Assembly (NCBI RefSeq): GCF_964355755.1
Contig: NC_092674.1
Location: forward strand, 9,305,001-9,369,000
DNA from: Antedon mediterranea
Lineage: Eukaryota > Echinodermata > Crinoidea > Comatulida > Antedonidae
Length of the DNA stretch: 64,000 bases
Direction of reading: 5' to 3'
The notes beneath the pieces are model-generated. The model made no database searches. It had not been told where the DNA came from and saw only the letters and a program-made list of their open reading frames with translations. How positions within the stretch are numbered: position 1 is the first letter of the stretch; each line of letters begins with the position of its first letter. Positions 1 through 12,829 of this stretch are shown here, piece by piece. The position numbers and the translations under genes were made by a program.

Positions 1-62
1 CTTCTTACGAAACATTAGTACGGCAACACCAACAATTAAGTAAGTACTTAAATTTTGCAACG

Positions 63-97
63 AGGTCAAAGGTCATCACATATGAGGTCAAAGGTCA
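63..97 (+). promoter_or_regulatory. Two direct-repeat nuclear-receptor-like sites (DR1)
   Basis: The 13-mer AGGTCAAAGGTCA occurs twice, 22 bp apart. It is two AGGTCA half-sites separated by one base, the DR1 arrangement bound by HNF4/RXR-type receptors. A close match is at 1345-1356. No gene is visible next to it, and this motif can also be spread by repeats, so function is uncertain. Confidence 0.25.
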
Positions 98-1530
98 ATT
101 TGTAATAAACACTAATAAATATATATTTACCATCCTAAAAACCCAAATTTTTTGAAGAAAACATACTTTAAAAGGTTAATAGATATAATGATGATATATT
201 TGTATGTTTATTATCATAAGATATCATTGAATATCTACATAAATCCAAGATTTTATGTTGGTTAGCAGTTAAGTTCATACACTTAGTACAGTAAATTTAG
301 AATATGGAATAAAATATTAACATTTTTCAATGCCTCAAGACCTTTGATGGTTTAAGTAAATGTTTAGATAATTTGTATGTGCTAATTTGGAAATCAAATA
401 ATCAAAGTGGAGTTTAATATGAAACTAATTTGATTTAATTTCTTTTCCAGGCTATAAGAAATACAGTTCATTAAACATTTGAATAGAGTTGTTTCTTCTT
501 TAGTCAATTGGTTTCAATGGACTTCTTTACTGTACATCATCCAGAAACTGCAGAAATATTTATTCTAGAATGTAAAGAAAGAAAAGAAAATCAAGTTAAT
601 ATTAGTGTTCAAATTAACAATATAGTGAAAAACTACTTTTCTTGAGTAATGAGGAATACAAATAAAAACAATATTCAAGGTTGACCACGTCTAGGCCTAT
701 ATTAATTAATTAGTCTTGCTGAGCATAAGTCTAGTTCACATTATATATATACTGTATAAGCCTAGGAAAATAAATAAAAACATTTAAATAAAGTTAAAAT
801 AAAAATAAATTATTTTAGTTACAGTACTAATTAATAACATAAAAAAGTTCTATTTACTGTATTATAGACTAGAGGGCCTAGGAATAAGAGGGAAAAAAAT
901 CAAAATTATTTAATGGTTTGCTAGGCCTAAAAATATAAATTTCACTTTTGGTGTTGTTTTTATGGATATAACATAAAATAAAGGTAAATTTAATACAAAG
1001 AAAGTAAAATCAGACAAGTTAACTATCTTTAATAGTCTAGGCCAACAAGGTGACGCCATCTGTTTACTTTGCCTGCCTTGGAAAATCTCTCAATCAGCCT
1101 AGGCGAAATGTAGTGCGCCCTCTATAATGGCCTAGCCTAATCAATTTTTAAATAGGGTCACTTTTCGCACTCTCTCATTTTTTTGCGCTAAGGAATATAA
1201 TAATCTAACAAACTTACCTTTATATTTCAAAATCCAAGGAAAACAGAGATGCGATCAAAAAACTTAATCTTTAATGTTTTCCGTAAGTAAAATCCGATCA
1301 AAAACTTGTTACCATCGTAAAATACGCTAAAAATTATATTTCGCGGTCAAAGGTCACTTTATATTTTTTGGCAAATATTCAAGACGTCATATCCGAAAGT
1401 AGTTCCAGCATAACTACAATAAGTCCGCCGAAAAACAAAAACAAACATAGGTATTCCCCTGTCGCGGAGGGACACATGTTTTGTATTTAAATTGTTGGTT
1501 CCCTTATACACAGCGCCCTCTAGCGATATT

Positions 1531-1745
1531 AAATAAAGCTAGCCTAGCTAGGCCGGGACCTACTACTAGCTAGCCCACGTCTAGGGCGGCCTAGCCTAAT
1601 TTTAGCAAGCTATTATTTATTAGCCTAAGGTCCGCCTAGGCTAGCCTCCTCTAGCTAGTAGGGCTAGGCTCCTAGGCTACTAGAAGCCTACTACTACTAG
1701 CCTAGTAGGCCTAGCTAGGGCCTAGCCTATCTAGCTAGTACTAAA
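1531..1745. repeat. CTAG/TAGGCCTA-rich low-complexity tract
   Basis: About 200 bp are made largely of overlapping CTAG, CCTAGG, GCTAGC and TAGGCCTA palindromes. TAGGCCTA is scattered through the whole window, but nowhere as densely as here. No reading frame or tandem period is evident. Confidence 0.6.
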
Positions 1746-2866
1746 AGTCACGGTTGCCTAAAAGCTACGTTACTTTTTGGGCATTTTCACAATACCAGCT
1801 AGACTAGGATAACTTTAAAACGTTTCTTAACAACTTAAAGAATTTATTTTTAAATAAAACGTAAGAAAAATTACATTTTAAACAGAAAGTCTGCTCGATC
1901 TTCGATAGGAATCTTCCATATTTTCCTCCTCCTCCCTGTTATCTGTGTAAACATATGCAACAATACGGCCCAGAAAGGAAGATATCGATGCGAACCGTAA
2001 CATTTCCATGAATTTAATGTTTTTGTTTTGTTTGGTTGATCGCGTTCCACATTACGTTGAACGCGTTCGATGAGTATTAAATGTGTTTTTACTTACATTG
2101 TCTTGATTTAAAAAAAAAAACATCCAAGAAATTCGTAAGCAGTTGTTATATAGGCTAGTAGTTTGTTAATTTGTTAGGTTGTTAAGAGCAGGAATACAAA
2201 AATAAGTAGATATTTTGTGCAGTGACATTTATTGACAAATTAAATTTATTTATGATATTCTAGTCCATGTTTCAATCATTATTTAAACAAAACAAATGCC
2301 TTATCTGTGCCTAAAAACAATCATTGCCATTTACAATAAAAAAACAAACTTTATTTGTTGTAGGCCAACATTACATAACACTGTGTACCTACTGCCTGTA
2401 TCAATAATCTGATTACACAAATTACGATTACTATACTAAATTAATAGTGTAATGATAAATAAACACTATTTTGTATTGTGGCAATTCCACAAAAATATGA
2501 TCTTAAAAGATAATCATCTTAAAATAATCGAGATCGGATGATATTTAAGGATTCAATTTCAAAGAGATGTAATGAAAGAAAAAGTCTTCACGAAAACATG
2601 AAACAGACAAGCAAAGTTGTAAGAGGAACGATCACAAAACAGTACAAGTTGAGTGCTATGAACAAGAAACGTTAAAATAAAGATATTTAGACAATTCATT
2701 GTCCGAGGTCTTTACATATTGCACGAAATGTAGGTCTAAACCAATAAGATAACAATAACCATAAAAAATAACATATAACTTAAAAAACGTAAAAAATAGG
2801 CCTACAAAATATAAATAAACACTTCAAATTCACATATTTAAATTCTTAATAGCAACAAAGTAAATA

Positions 2867-3680
2867 TTGTTTTTTTTATTTTTTTTTATTCAGTATATTA
2901 CACAGAGGCGCCTTACAAGATGGAACCACCTTAGCTTCAAGGCGCCTCAGATTAACAAATACAACATTTTAAATCAACTAACAGAAACATCAATCAAATC
3001 TTCCAGAATTAACAAGAAATTGTTGAATTTACAATATTAAAATAGCAATTAATAATTAAAATTAAAAGTGCATTACAACATATAAAAATGACATTAAAAT
3101 ATTTAAAGCATAATGATAAAATGTTATTTAAAAAATATAAAACACTAGCGCTGTGAATCATGTATTTATATATAGGCCTATTTATAATAAAAATTATCTG
3201 TTGATTTAGCGTTTTCTTATTAAATTCTCGGCTCCCATACAGTATACTACCAGGAGTCTCCAACCGGGAGCCATGGAGCCAGGGTTCCTCAGACCACCCC
3301 AAACAAAGACTGACCATTCATGTGATAATTCCAATTAACACGAATTGAATTGATTCGCGATATTCACACCCACTTAACACGTGGAGTAGAAAATTTGAAT
3401 GTAACAATACCTAAATACACCCTTAGTAAAATGAATTCGTCCTTTAAAGTTGCAGGCGCAAAAATATGGAACAGTTTACCAATTAATATTAAATCGGCAC
3501 CAACAATTACGTCCTTTAAGGCTAGATACAAATCTCATTTCTTTTCATAAACACTGTATTATATTTAATTAAGTTTCTCTTTTGTATATTTTGATTAAGA
3601 CAGATGTAAAACAGATACACTGTTATCTGATTGTTTTATCCTGTATAAATATATTATTTATTATTATTATAATAATTGTA
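2867..3680 (+). mobile_element. 5'-truncated non-LTR retrotransposon 3' end
   Basis: Codons from about 3351 to 3550 encode a short peptide containing the motif KIWNSLPINIKSA followed by SFKARYKSHFFS and a stop. This ending (x-WNSLP-x-I-K/R-x-A-x-S/T-x-x-x-FK) is typical of the reverse transcriptase C-terminus in CR1/Rex/L2-like LINEs. An AT-rich trinucleotide tail (TTA/ATA) at about 3655-3675 fits the 3' end. The upstream part from 2867 begins with a T-rich run and holds an inverted repeat with arms GAGGCGCCTT / AAGGCGCCTC at about 2905-2949; it may belong to a second insertion. Only the last 65 or so codons remain. Confidence 0.55.
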
Positions 3681-4131
3681 TTTGTCAGCCAAAAATTTCT
3701 TCACAGTTACTTATGAATAGAAAGCAATGACAGTAGGCCTAAACATGAAGATTGTTTGATCCGCTGGTGACGTAAGAATGTTTCATGCAATGCAGCAGGA
3801 TTGTGGCAGGTACCTCGAAAAACCACTACTTTCAGATTGAACATTAGTCTTTTCTTGATTGTCGGTGTCCTAAAAACAAATATACCATCATGGTGAATAA
3901 ACTATTTTTACAAGGAAAGGAAAATAAATAAAATGAGATTGCCTCGCAGGCCTAAACTACGAGATGTAATTTGGGACTTGGGCCCATATGGGCGAGTGTG
4001 CCAGTAATCCTATCAAATATCGGCAATAGTATATGGTTAGCCTACAATATTTCTTCTTCTTTCTGTCTAAATGGGTGAGGGTAAACGTAGCTAAATATGT
4101 TATTTTGAGTTTGTGTATTTAATCCATCAGG

Positions 4132-7100
4132 TCAACTTATTTTCTGGGCAAAAAAAGCGAAACTTTGAAGGGAAGACTGAGAAGGAAAACTTCTTACTTT
4201 GAATCGTTGTTTCCAGCGTCTGATGTTATATTTTCCTAGTGAATTAAGTACATCAATTATCTCTTCTTTGAGGCTTTCATAGTCGAGGCTTCGTCGATCA
4301 GCTCCCAGACTATGCTCCATATTGTAGGCCTCCTCGAGGAATTCCATACTAAGACTGAAGCGGTTTTCCGCATCCGCTGAAGAATATAATAAAAAACCTT
4401 TATTATTGCAATGAGAGTTTTTAGACTCTACAGATCACAATGTTGGTCGGTCGGTTGGTCGGTAAACACTAACTTGAGCACGCGACTGCAGCCATGTATA
4501 TGGCCTTGTTTTATATACTGCTTATAGAAATATAAAATACCAAAACATTGTAAAATAAGAAACAATTACTGAATAACCACACTTTATATATCGTCTCTAA
4601 AGATTCTTGAGGTGGCCGTTTCTATAATTGTGATACAGTATAAATTGGTGAAGGGTTGGCAATTTTAGATTTGCAATTGTCATAATATCGTTATTCCGAT
4701 CTTTTTTATTCTGGCGTTATCATAAAGTAAACAAATAACAGTAACTAACCTCGCTGGGCCTCTGATATTTCTGCGGCTCTTAATATTTTCTTACCAATAT
4801 GATGGTGAACACGACCAACAAAGTACAAGCACCTGGCCGTGTCTGGGTTTTCTTTCAAAATCCGTCGGCAAATACCCAAACTTTTCTCAGCATCTGGGAG
4901 AGCTTTTATATAATCTCCCTTTTCAAAGTTGCAAAGCGCCATGTTTTTCAATATTTTGGATCTATGTGAAATTTCTATACCCGGGAAACTATTCTTCTGT
5001 ATTTTCCATGCCTTTTTGAACCATTCTAAAGCTTCGTCGTACTTTGCTGTTTTCTCAGCACCCTTGAGTCTATTCCCCCAACTTCTTAAACAGGCTCCCA
5101 TATTCATGACATACACAGAATAATCAATATGTCCTTCTGGATAATTATCTGTAATTCTTTCAATTATGTCCAACGCCTGTTGGTGATACGATCTAGCCTC
5201 ATGATATTTTCCCCGACGGTGTTGCAAATGGCCAATTGAGTTCAATCCACGCGCCGTCATTGTATGATCTCTTTCGTGTTTTCGTCGTAGAGCCAAAGAT
5301 CGTTTAAGTGCATTCAAACTTTTCAAGTATTTTCTCTGTCCACTGTATGCTCGTCCTTTCACGTACAGACATGCGGCCTTAGCAATCATTGTATTTTTAT
5401 GACCTGTATCTTCAGATTTTAGTTTATCAATCGTCTTCAATCCGTCGTTGGCAGCATCGACTGCCATTGGCAGTTCGGCTTGACAAATGTGCTGGTCGCC
5501 TAACCATGCACAGAAAAAACTATAACTTGTATAGTCTCTTTCTTTCTTGGCTAATTTTGATTTCTTTTCAAAATACTCAACTCTTCGATCTGCTTCAACC
5601 AACCCATCCCAGATAGCATACTGCCTTTCTTCTTCGGAAAAGTCAAATTCGGCAACAGTGTTTCTTGGTGAAATGTTAGCTTCCTGTTTAAGATATTCGA
5701 TCAGATTTGATTTGTCACTCTGGAACCTTTCAAAACCCTCTTTGAAATTTCTATTTGCAAGTTCACAAATTCTATTCAACTTTTGATGGTAATGTTGAAA
5801 AAATGCTGCCTTGGCAGTATCAATACAGGTTTTCAAACACGGATCTTCGCCTATTGCAAAGTTGCAGGTCTGCCTCACCAATGTGTGGACAATGTACTGA
5901 TTACACTCGCCTTCACACGATGCAATGTTTTTAAATTGATCTAGCTTATCAAACTGCAAAACTCCGTAGGCGCAAAGTTCCTCTAGATGCAAACTAGTAG
6001 TACTCTTCTCTTCGTCAAGAATAATGGCAGCTACCTCTCTGTAAAAGAAACTTGGAAAGACGGCCAGCTTAACCAAATATGACTTGCAATTGTTATCGAG
6101 TTGATTAAACATGACATGCAGGCAACTGAGAACACTCTCTGTTTGTTCGATACCATGATTGTCAGTTTTGCCATACCTGTGCTCAAAAACTTTCTGTGCT
6201 GGAGTCGGGTTTTTCAGAAGTTCCAGTAGCTCTTTTGGTTGCATATGTCCCAGTTTCATACGACTGGCCACCGTTCGAATCGCATGAGGGTTTTGGCCAC
6301 AAGCAAGTACCAAATCTTTACAGATAGCATCGTCGAGCTTTCGTAGCTCAGACGAGCGACGAAGAAGGGACATGGCATCTAACACTTCAAGAGGTTTTAT
6401 TTCAAGTTGATGAAAGCTGTTTACCGACAATAAGGACTCATTATCAACTCTGTATCTTGATGTGATTAGGAATTTTACTCTCTGATTTTTCTCGGCAACA
6501 AACTCACGAAGAAAATTGATGAAGTCATCACGTGGTGGTATTCTTGGCTTCAAAACGTCGTCCGCATTATCTAAATAGATTATTGTTTCTGAAAAAACAG
6601 AGTAACATATACGGTAATATATCATGGTAGATTAAAATAATTATTCTGGATAATGTTACAATACACGCCTGTTAAAAGGTTTTGTATACTGAGAGTGCAA
6701 CAACGATACATATTTTGATGAATTTTCTCTTAAATTTAATTTTATGGTTACAGTAAAATCTCATTAATATGAGTTATTGTAAAAAAAGTGACAATGATGT
6801 TGGCGGCAATGGTCAAAAACGAAAATGCCAAATGATGTGTATAACTGGTACCTAATTTATTTTCTCGTATCCAGCAAAATAATTCGGCAGCGTTAAAGTT
6901 AGATGGTACCATGTCTTTGATACCAATTGCGTTCATGATGGCAGCTCCTACTTCACTCAATGACATTAGGTTCCTCAAGTTGACAAGATAAGTTCTGTTA
7001 AAAAAGAAATCGAAATAAAATTTGCAATACAATAGCTTGTAGGCTCATTTTTATTAATGTATTACTTATCTATATATAAATTTACGTAAGGGCAAAATTC

Positions 7101-8901
7101 GATAAATCGCGGTTTATTTCTAGAATTTTTACTCGATGGTATATAAAGTTGGTTCATACTTTCGGTACTGATTTTAACCACCTGATGTAACCCTGTTTAC
7201 TAATTAAATTGAGTTAGATAATTAGTTATTGACGATTAAAACGAATTTAGGTTCAACGATTTGCCCCAAATAGGGGTGTTTTCCGATCGTGGTATACACT
7301 GTCTAATGGATGTCCAACTTGAAAAATACCCGCACACAATAATACGAGGACGCTTCGCATTTTCCTATCTCCTCCTAAGATAATTGTTTTTAATAGCTGA
7401 AAACCGGTTGAACTGCTCGAGTACAGCATCATAATGTTGAAGACAGGCCGATTTTCTTTAAAAAATACTATTTTGATAGATTTAATTTACGTTTTTACAA
7501 ATGTATTGATTTGCGATGAATGGAACATTCCAATCTCCCAGTCTGCCAGTTTGGTTTAACACAAGTAGGTAAATTTATGAGCCCTTGGAGAATAAACTTG
7601 CAATACTTTGACAATACAGTACTGCAAATACCTATTAACCATTTTTGGTCGTCATTTGAATCGAACATTTCTTACTGTGAATACTGTTAGATGTAAAAAA
7701 AATATATACAAACATTTCTTACTGTGAATACTGTTAGATGTAAAAAAAAAAAATACAAATAAACTTTATTACTGTGATTGTGGGTAGGCTCTACTGTTAG
7801 ATATATAAACACGTAATATACAAATAAACTTTATTCCTGACATTTGCTTCTCAACGTTTGCATTAATTAATAATTACAAAAAATATAAACGTCGTAGTGG
7901 TGTATCGTTACATGTACTTTACTATTTCAATCGACTATGACAGTGACAGTTTTAACAAAGTATTAAATCGCAAATGTTTTACTATATTTAGTCACCGTTA
8001 GTGGTATATTATTTATAGGCCTATAAAAATGAAAACAATATTTCGTTACTGACGTGGATAAAGAATATATTTAAAAATTGTTCCTCTTTGTACCTATCCT
8101 CTTTCCCATCCCTCAACCCTAATTAAACAATTTGGACTCATTTTGTGGTAAGTTTCTCTTTCGGAAGTAATTCCCAGGGTGCTAATTTTGGTTGACTACA
8201 TAAATCATTGTGTCTACTTATTCGTTTCTGTAAACGACAATGTATTATAGTCCTGCGGTACGTGCATTTAAAATCGCCAGATTTTTTACCCTGAAATTAC
8301 TGTGTATTCGAGAACCATCTGTGGGCACGACCATCTAGTTAACTCAAATTAAACTAACTTAAAGATGTGTTTAATGTGCTTACGTAACAACAAATTCTTC
8401 TTTTAAATATGCGGAGTAGATTGCGCAAGTCTGAATAGATAACTTTGTTTTTCCAATTCCAGGCGAACCGGCGAGAATCACACAACAACATTTTCCAGTT
8501 TTCGCAGCAAAAGCCTGTAAGATTTTGTGCAATTCTTTGTCTCTTCCAACAAACAAAGAATCGTGTTTTACTGACAGCAACCTGATGCGTTCTTTATATT
8601 CTTTTATTTTCGGTTTATACTCTTCAATCTCGCCTAAGCCAGTTTTGTTCTTCATACGCTCGTATACTTCCTCTAGAAATCTAGTATCGTCCTCCGAAAT
8701 AATCCCATTGTCCCAGAGTTTCTCGAACAATTCTAGCGGTGTTGATAATTCATCGTAGACATCCTTGGCCAACTTATCTCTTGAGTATAGTTTAACTTTC
8801 TTGAATTCTTCATCTTTCATGCCATCATGCTGTTCAGTTAAGAATGCATAAAACGGATTAACAGTAACGGGAATTTGATCGTTTTCTTTACTTGACGTCA
8901 T
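4132..8901 (-). CDS. DED / NB-ARC / TPR receptor, inverted copy D
   Basis: Coding exons on the minus strand: 8901-8384, 6994-6852, 6588-4750 and 4376-4198, each bounded by AG and GT, with phases that keep one frame. Exon 1 begins MTSSKEND, follows an acceptor at 8915, and carries a DED-like domain (LFEKLWDNGIISEDDTRFLEE) and the P-loop GSPGIGKT. Exon 3 opens with the Walker B segment IIYLDNADD, then FLITSRYR (RNBS-B-like), GQNPHAI, and VHTLVRQTC at the MHD position, followed by TPR-like helices with RAYSGQRKYLKSLNALKRSL. Exon 4 encodes a helical EEAYNMEHSLG segment. The acidic fifth exon of copies A-C is not found downstream; without splicing at 4197 the frame continues about 22 residues to a stop at 4132. 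By family analogy a cytoplasmic STAND-type sensor; the ligand is unknown. It is the most diverged copy and has no visible break in exons 1-4. Confidence 0.75.
7665..7752. repeat. Two-copy tandem duplication, 47-bp period
   Basis: The segment starting ACATTTCTTACTGTGAATAC is present at 7665 and again at 7712, each ending in an A-run. It lies in the first coding intron of the minus-strand NLR gene. Confidence 0.7.
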
Positions 8902-8959
8902 GATTTCCTTAGTCCTATATAATAAAATATGTGAAAAAAATATGGTCATTACAGTGGGA

Positions 8960-9004
8960 CCAAAGATTGTATAGCGCCGCTACGCGGCGCTATACAATCT
9001 TTGG
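8960..9004. repeat. Perfect 21-bp inverted repeat with 3-nt spacer
   Basis: The left arm 8960-8980 and the right arm 8984-9004 are exact reverse complements, separated by TAC; the arm tips are GCGCCGC / GCGGCGC. The seven bases GTGGGAC occur as a direct repeat on both sides (8954-8960 and 9004-9010), overlapping the arm ends, like a target-site duplication. It lies about 60 bp upstream of the start codon of copy D, just before its exon-1 acceptor, and could be a minimal foldback insertion or a hairpin-forming regulatory site. Confidence 0.85.
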
Positions 9005-9010
9005 TGGGAC

Positions 9011-10980
9011 AGCCAGTCGACAAATCGTGTCAAATTTCGACTCTGAGAGGGCGCCCTACTTTTCTAATTTAGTTCAAAATTGCTAAATTTTAGGGTGTTG
9101 GAAAAACACAATATTTGTAAATTTAGCTGATTATCGGAAAAATATTGTTAGTGAAATAAATTCATAAATGGTTTTAATATATTGTCATGTAAAATTAAAT
9201 GTATTTGAACAAAACGATAATCTGTAATTTAACGGCAAAATCAACCAATGTCTTTTTTTCGAAATTGTACCCTAGAAAATCATTAAAATAAAATATTTAG
9301 AAAAATTGAACAGTCCTGAATTTAAAATCCCTGTTAGAAAAATTAATAATCTACAGAATACGATATTAAGATACAAAATTCGGTGGTTGGGATGCAGCTC
9401 CGACTATTCAAACTAAAGGTACCACTATTTGTTCCATCGAAAACTAGCGAAACCGCCATTTTGTAAACACATCGTCATCGTGTTTATGAATTTATTTATA
9501 TTGAACGATATACGCGATGTTTATAATTGTCCGCGTATAAGAATTCATATAAATAAATACATTCCAATACAACGTATATTATTACTTGTTTATTTATCAC
9601 AGTATACATTTTAGTTGAGGAATATTTATCATAACTATTATAATAGCTTTTATACGAGTCCGAGGCCTAGCCCTATTAGCGAGCGATTGTTCCAGGGGCG
9701 GAAAGTCACTTAGTGACGTTGTGATCGGGCGCGTCGGGCCTAGCTAATATTAATAATATGACCTGAAATAAGCGGCTAACAAGAACTGTTATATACTTGC
9801 TTACAATTGTTTTGTTATTGATGAACAAACAAGCAATTAGATTGAATAACAAATTATTTATTCATTTTTTTGGGGTAAAAACATGTACAAACTAGTACTG
9901 TATAATAGAAATTATAAAAATAGTAATATTAAACTAATACAGTATTAATAAAATATAAAATAGGCCTAAAATACAATAAATATTCAATTTTTAAGGTCTA
10001 CCACATGACAATAACATAATTTACAGAGTATAGTGTAGTAGGTTTGCATTCAACATAAATATTTGTATTGTAATTCATCTAAATCCTCTGCAACATACAT
10101 ATATATTTGTAATTCAACATGCTGTTTTAAATAATTAAATTATAGTTTGGGTATGACAATGTCGATAGGTACCGGTGTCATCTTTTTATCCACTTCACTC
10201 TCAGTTTGAAGTCACAAAGACAAAGAACTCTGCATCATCAACGATTCCTGAAAGTGTCAGAAAAAATAATAAACATTATTTTAAAAAAACGTTAATGTCT
10301 GGTTGTATATATAATTATAATATAATATTATATGATGACATAAAAGTAAGGCAAATGGAAGCTGTATTTTATTAATTAAATTACAGTATTTACTATTATT
10401 ATTTATATAATCTAGGCCTACTACTAGTACTAGTAGCCTGCTAGGCATCTATTGAGCCTAATAAATCAAATAATAAATGAAAAATAAAATAATAATATTA
10501 ATACTGATTGAAAAAAAGGTTTTTTTTGCGGGGATCAGATCACCAGGCTAGGCCGGCCAGGACCAATGATACTCGTAATCAGTACAACTTAACGACTATC
10601 GGATCAGCATCAACACAGTACAACACACGTCTCGCTATCGCCTATACTGACACACGTGTCTCGCGTTGCCGAAACCACGCTCACAGCTAGGTCTCGCTAT
10701 CGCCTATACTGACACACGTGTCTCGCGTTGCCGAAACCACGCTCACAGCTAGAAAATGTACCTACCTTTCGAGGCCTGAGAATACACCAACAAATTTTGA
10801 ACAGGATAGAAATATATCATACTCGATTAAACTAATATTATTTTTGATAAAACAATTGATTATAATTGTTTTAATTTGTTGGGATGCACCTCCGACTATT
10901 CAGAAAATGGACAACAAAACAGTAGTCAAATCGTACCACATTTATAAATTTCACGAGTCCCGACTTCAGTCGCCGAATGT
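9011..10980. other. Intergenic region without recognised gene
   Basis: AT-rich sequence. The 24-bp phrase beginning TTGGGATGCA, followed by CTCCGACTATTCA, appears near 9390 and again near 10878 in the same orientation with one mismatch, so an insertion or duplication may lie between. A small GTCACTTAGTGAC palindrome is near 9704. No coding exon was identified. Confidence 0.4.
10629..10752. repeat. 62-bp tandem duplication
   Basis: A 62-bp unit beginning GTCTCGCTATCGCC and ending CTCACAGCTAG is present twice head to tail (starts at 10629 and 10691), with no difference that I can see. Near-identity implies a recent duplication. It is more GC-rich than its surroundings. Confidence 0.85.
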
Positions 10981-11003
10981 ATTGTATTAGCTTCGGTTTC
11001 AGC

Positions 11004-12536
11004 GTTGCCAGCGATAAAATTTAAATTATGCCGTATCCTGTCTCAAATAATGCCAGATTGGGAAAAATAATGCCAGATCCCCAAAATGTGGCCCTAAACA
11101 GCGCCACCAACGGTTGTATGTCTAATAAACGTTTGTAAAACCCCAACTGACACAATATAGGGCCTAAATTGTATCCCTATGTCGTTGCAAATGACACAAA
11201 CACCAAACCACGAACCCTTCTCCCCCCACCCCCCCCCCCCCAAAAAAATTTAGAATTTTTAAGCTGAAATATGAGAGCTGCTCGATCTTTGCACTTAATT
11301 TCAAATATGAAAGGATCTTAGCCCACCATAATTAGAAAATGGCAATTATAATTTAAAATAGGAAATAAAAATATATATTAAGTGTCTCCAGGACCTCAGC
11401 CCCACCATGGTTGATAAGAAAATTTTGAAAAATGCTGATGGCCGGAAATGCCACTTAATTTAGAATATGAAATAAAAATATATTTATTAGTGTCTCCAGG
11501 ATCTTAGCCCACCATAGTTTGAAAATGAAAATAGGAAATCAAAATATATATTAATTGTGTCCGCCAGGACCTCAGCTCCACCATGGCTGGTGCTGAGGTA
11601 AGAAAATTTGGGAAAATAGAGCTGCTCAATGGGCGGAAATGGCACTTAATTTCAAATATGAAATAAAAATATATTTATTAGTACCTCCAGGATCTTAGCC
11701 CATCATAGTTTTGAAAATGGCAATTATAATTTAAAATAGGAAATAAAAATATATATTAAGTGTCTCCATGACTTCAGCCCCACCATGGTTGGGGCTGAGG
11801 TAAAAAAAATTGAAAAATAGAGCTGCTCGATGGGCGGAAATGGCACTTAATTTTAAATAAAAATTACCTCGCCCACATGGTCACTACTGGGGCTGAGAGG
11901 TGAAGAACATTTGGAAAAATAGAGTTGCTACGACGATGCAAATGGAACATAATTTGAAATATGGAAAACAAATTCTGCTAGAAGAAATTCTTTTTAAAAT
12001 TAGAGCTTCTAATTAGTTACTGGAAATTGCCATTTCAAGGGTTGGGGTAGGGGTGCGGCCACTTATAATTATGAACTGAAACAACAAAACCCCTTTCATA
12101 ATGTTTTCGTTCAATTGTATCTGTGGATCCAATAACCTGCATGGTCTCTGAAATAGAGCAACATAATTGGCCAATAGCTAGCCTCTTCGGATTTGTTGTG
12201 CTGCCTATATCGCACACACGGTAGTTTTCGAGCAGCCTTCCTATCCGAAGAGTCTATTTAAGTCCGAAACAAAAGGATGGAAGAACTATTGTACGGAAAA
12301 CCCGAACAGATCTGTTTTGTACGATATGATATTGTGTAAGGTGATATGTATTAAATTTCAAGATTTAACAAAATATTTTATTTTTGTTCTGTGGTATATT
12401 ATTTTTTTGGTAGTTCAAAAAACACAAAATTATGCCAGATTATGCTAAAAACGGCTAAATAATGCCGCGGCATTATGCCAGATGCCGTGGGCCTCTAAAT
12501 AATGCCAAAAAGCATAATAATGCCAGAAATGGCAAC
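11004..12536. mobile_element. Putative non-autonomous element with GTTGCCA ends
   Basis: The left end starts GTTGCCA (11004) and the right end stops TGGCAAC (12536). Both ends carry several ATAATGCCAGAT-like motifs: 11036-11085 on the left, and 12420-12535 in both orientations on the right. The interior (about 11260-11900) is an imperfect array of roughly 200-bp units, each with a CTCCAGGA(C/T)CT(C/T)AGCCC-like core and a GGCGGAAATGGCACTTAA-like phrase. No transposase is visible. Boundaries are inferred from the inverted ends only. Confidence 0.4.
11260..11960. repeat. Imperfect tandem repeat block, about 200-bp units
   Basis: At least three units share AATAAAAATATAT(A/T)TTA, then a CTCCAGGA phrase, then a TTAGCCCA or TCAGCCCCACCATGG phrase, then a GCTGCTCGATGGGCGGAAATG-like segment with variations. 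The units have diverged by small indels. A C-run at about 11222-11240 precedes the block. Confidence 0.6.
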
Positions 12537-12829
12537 TATGTCCGGTTTCTTTGAAGGAAACCGATTGGTTATTCAATAATACTTATTAGGAAATGCTTTT
12601 ACCATAATAGGTAATGTTGGGCGGGTCTTAAATATTTATGAGAGCTTAAAATAAAACAGCACTTATTTGCTAGGCGACGAAAAATCGTGGTTTCAGTTTT
12701 CAACGATAGGTGGCGCTTCAAAATCGTCAATGCGGAAGTAAGTCGATTTTACACGATTTAACGGTCAAAACGCGAAGTGGCTTTCCCACTGATTAAAATC
12801 TACGCCATGTACAGTGTTGAAAGACGACA

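Larger units (their letters stand above)
1..2860. other. Gene-free AT-rich stretch, no exon recognised
   Basis: I see no convincing coding exon on either strand. Two copies of AGGTCAAAGGTCA lie at 63-75 and 85-97, with a related site at 1345-1356. Around 1530-1745 the sequence is dense in CTAG, CCTAGG and TAGGCCTA motifs. A polypyrimidine tract followed by CAG near 445-450 resembles a splice acceptor but opens no useful reading frame. Confidence 0.5.
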
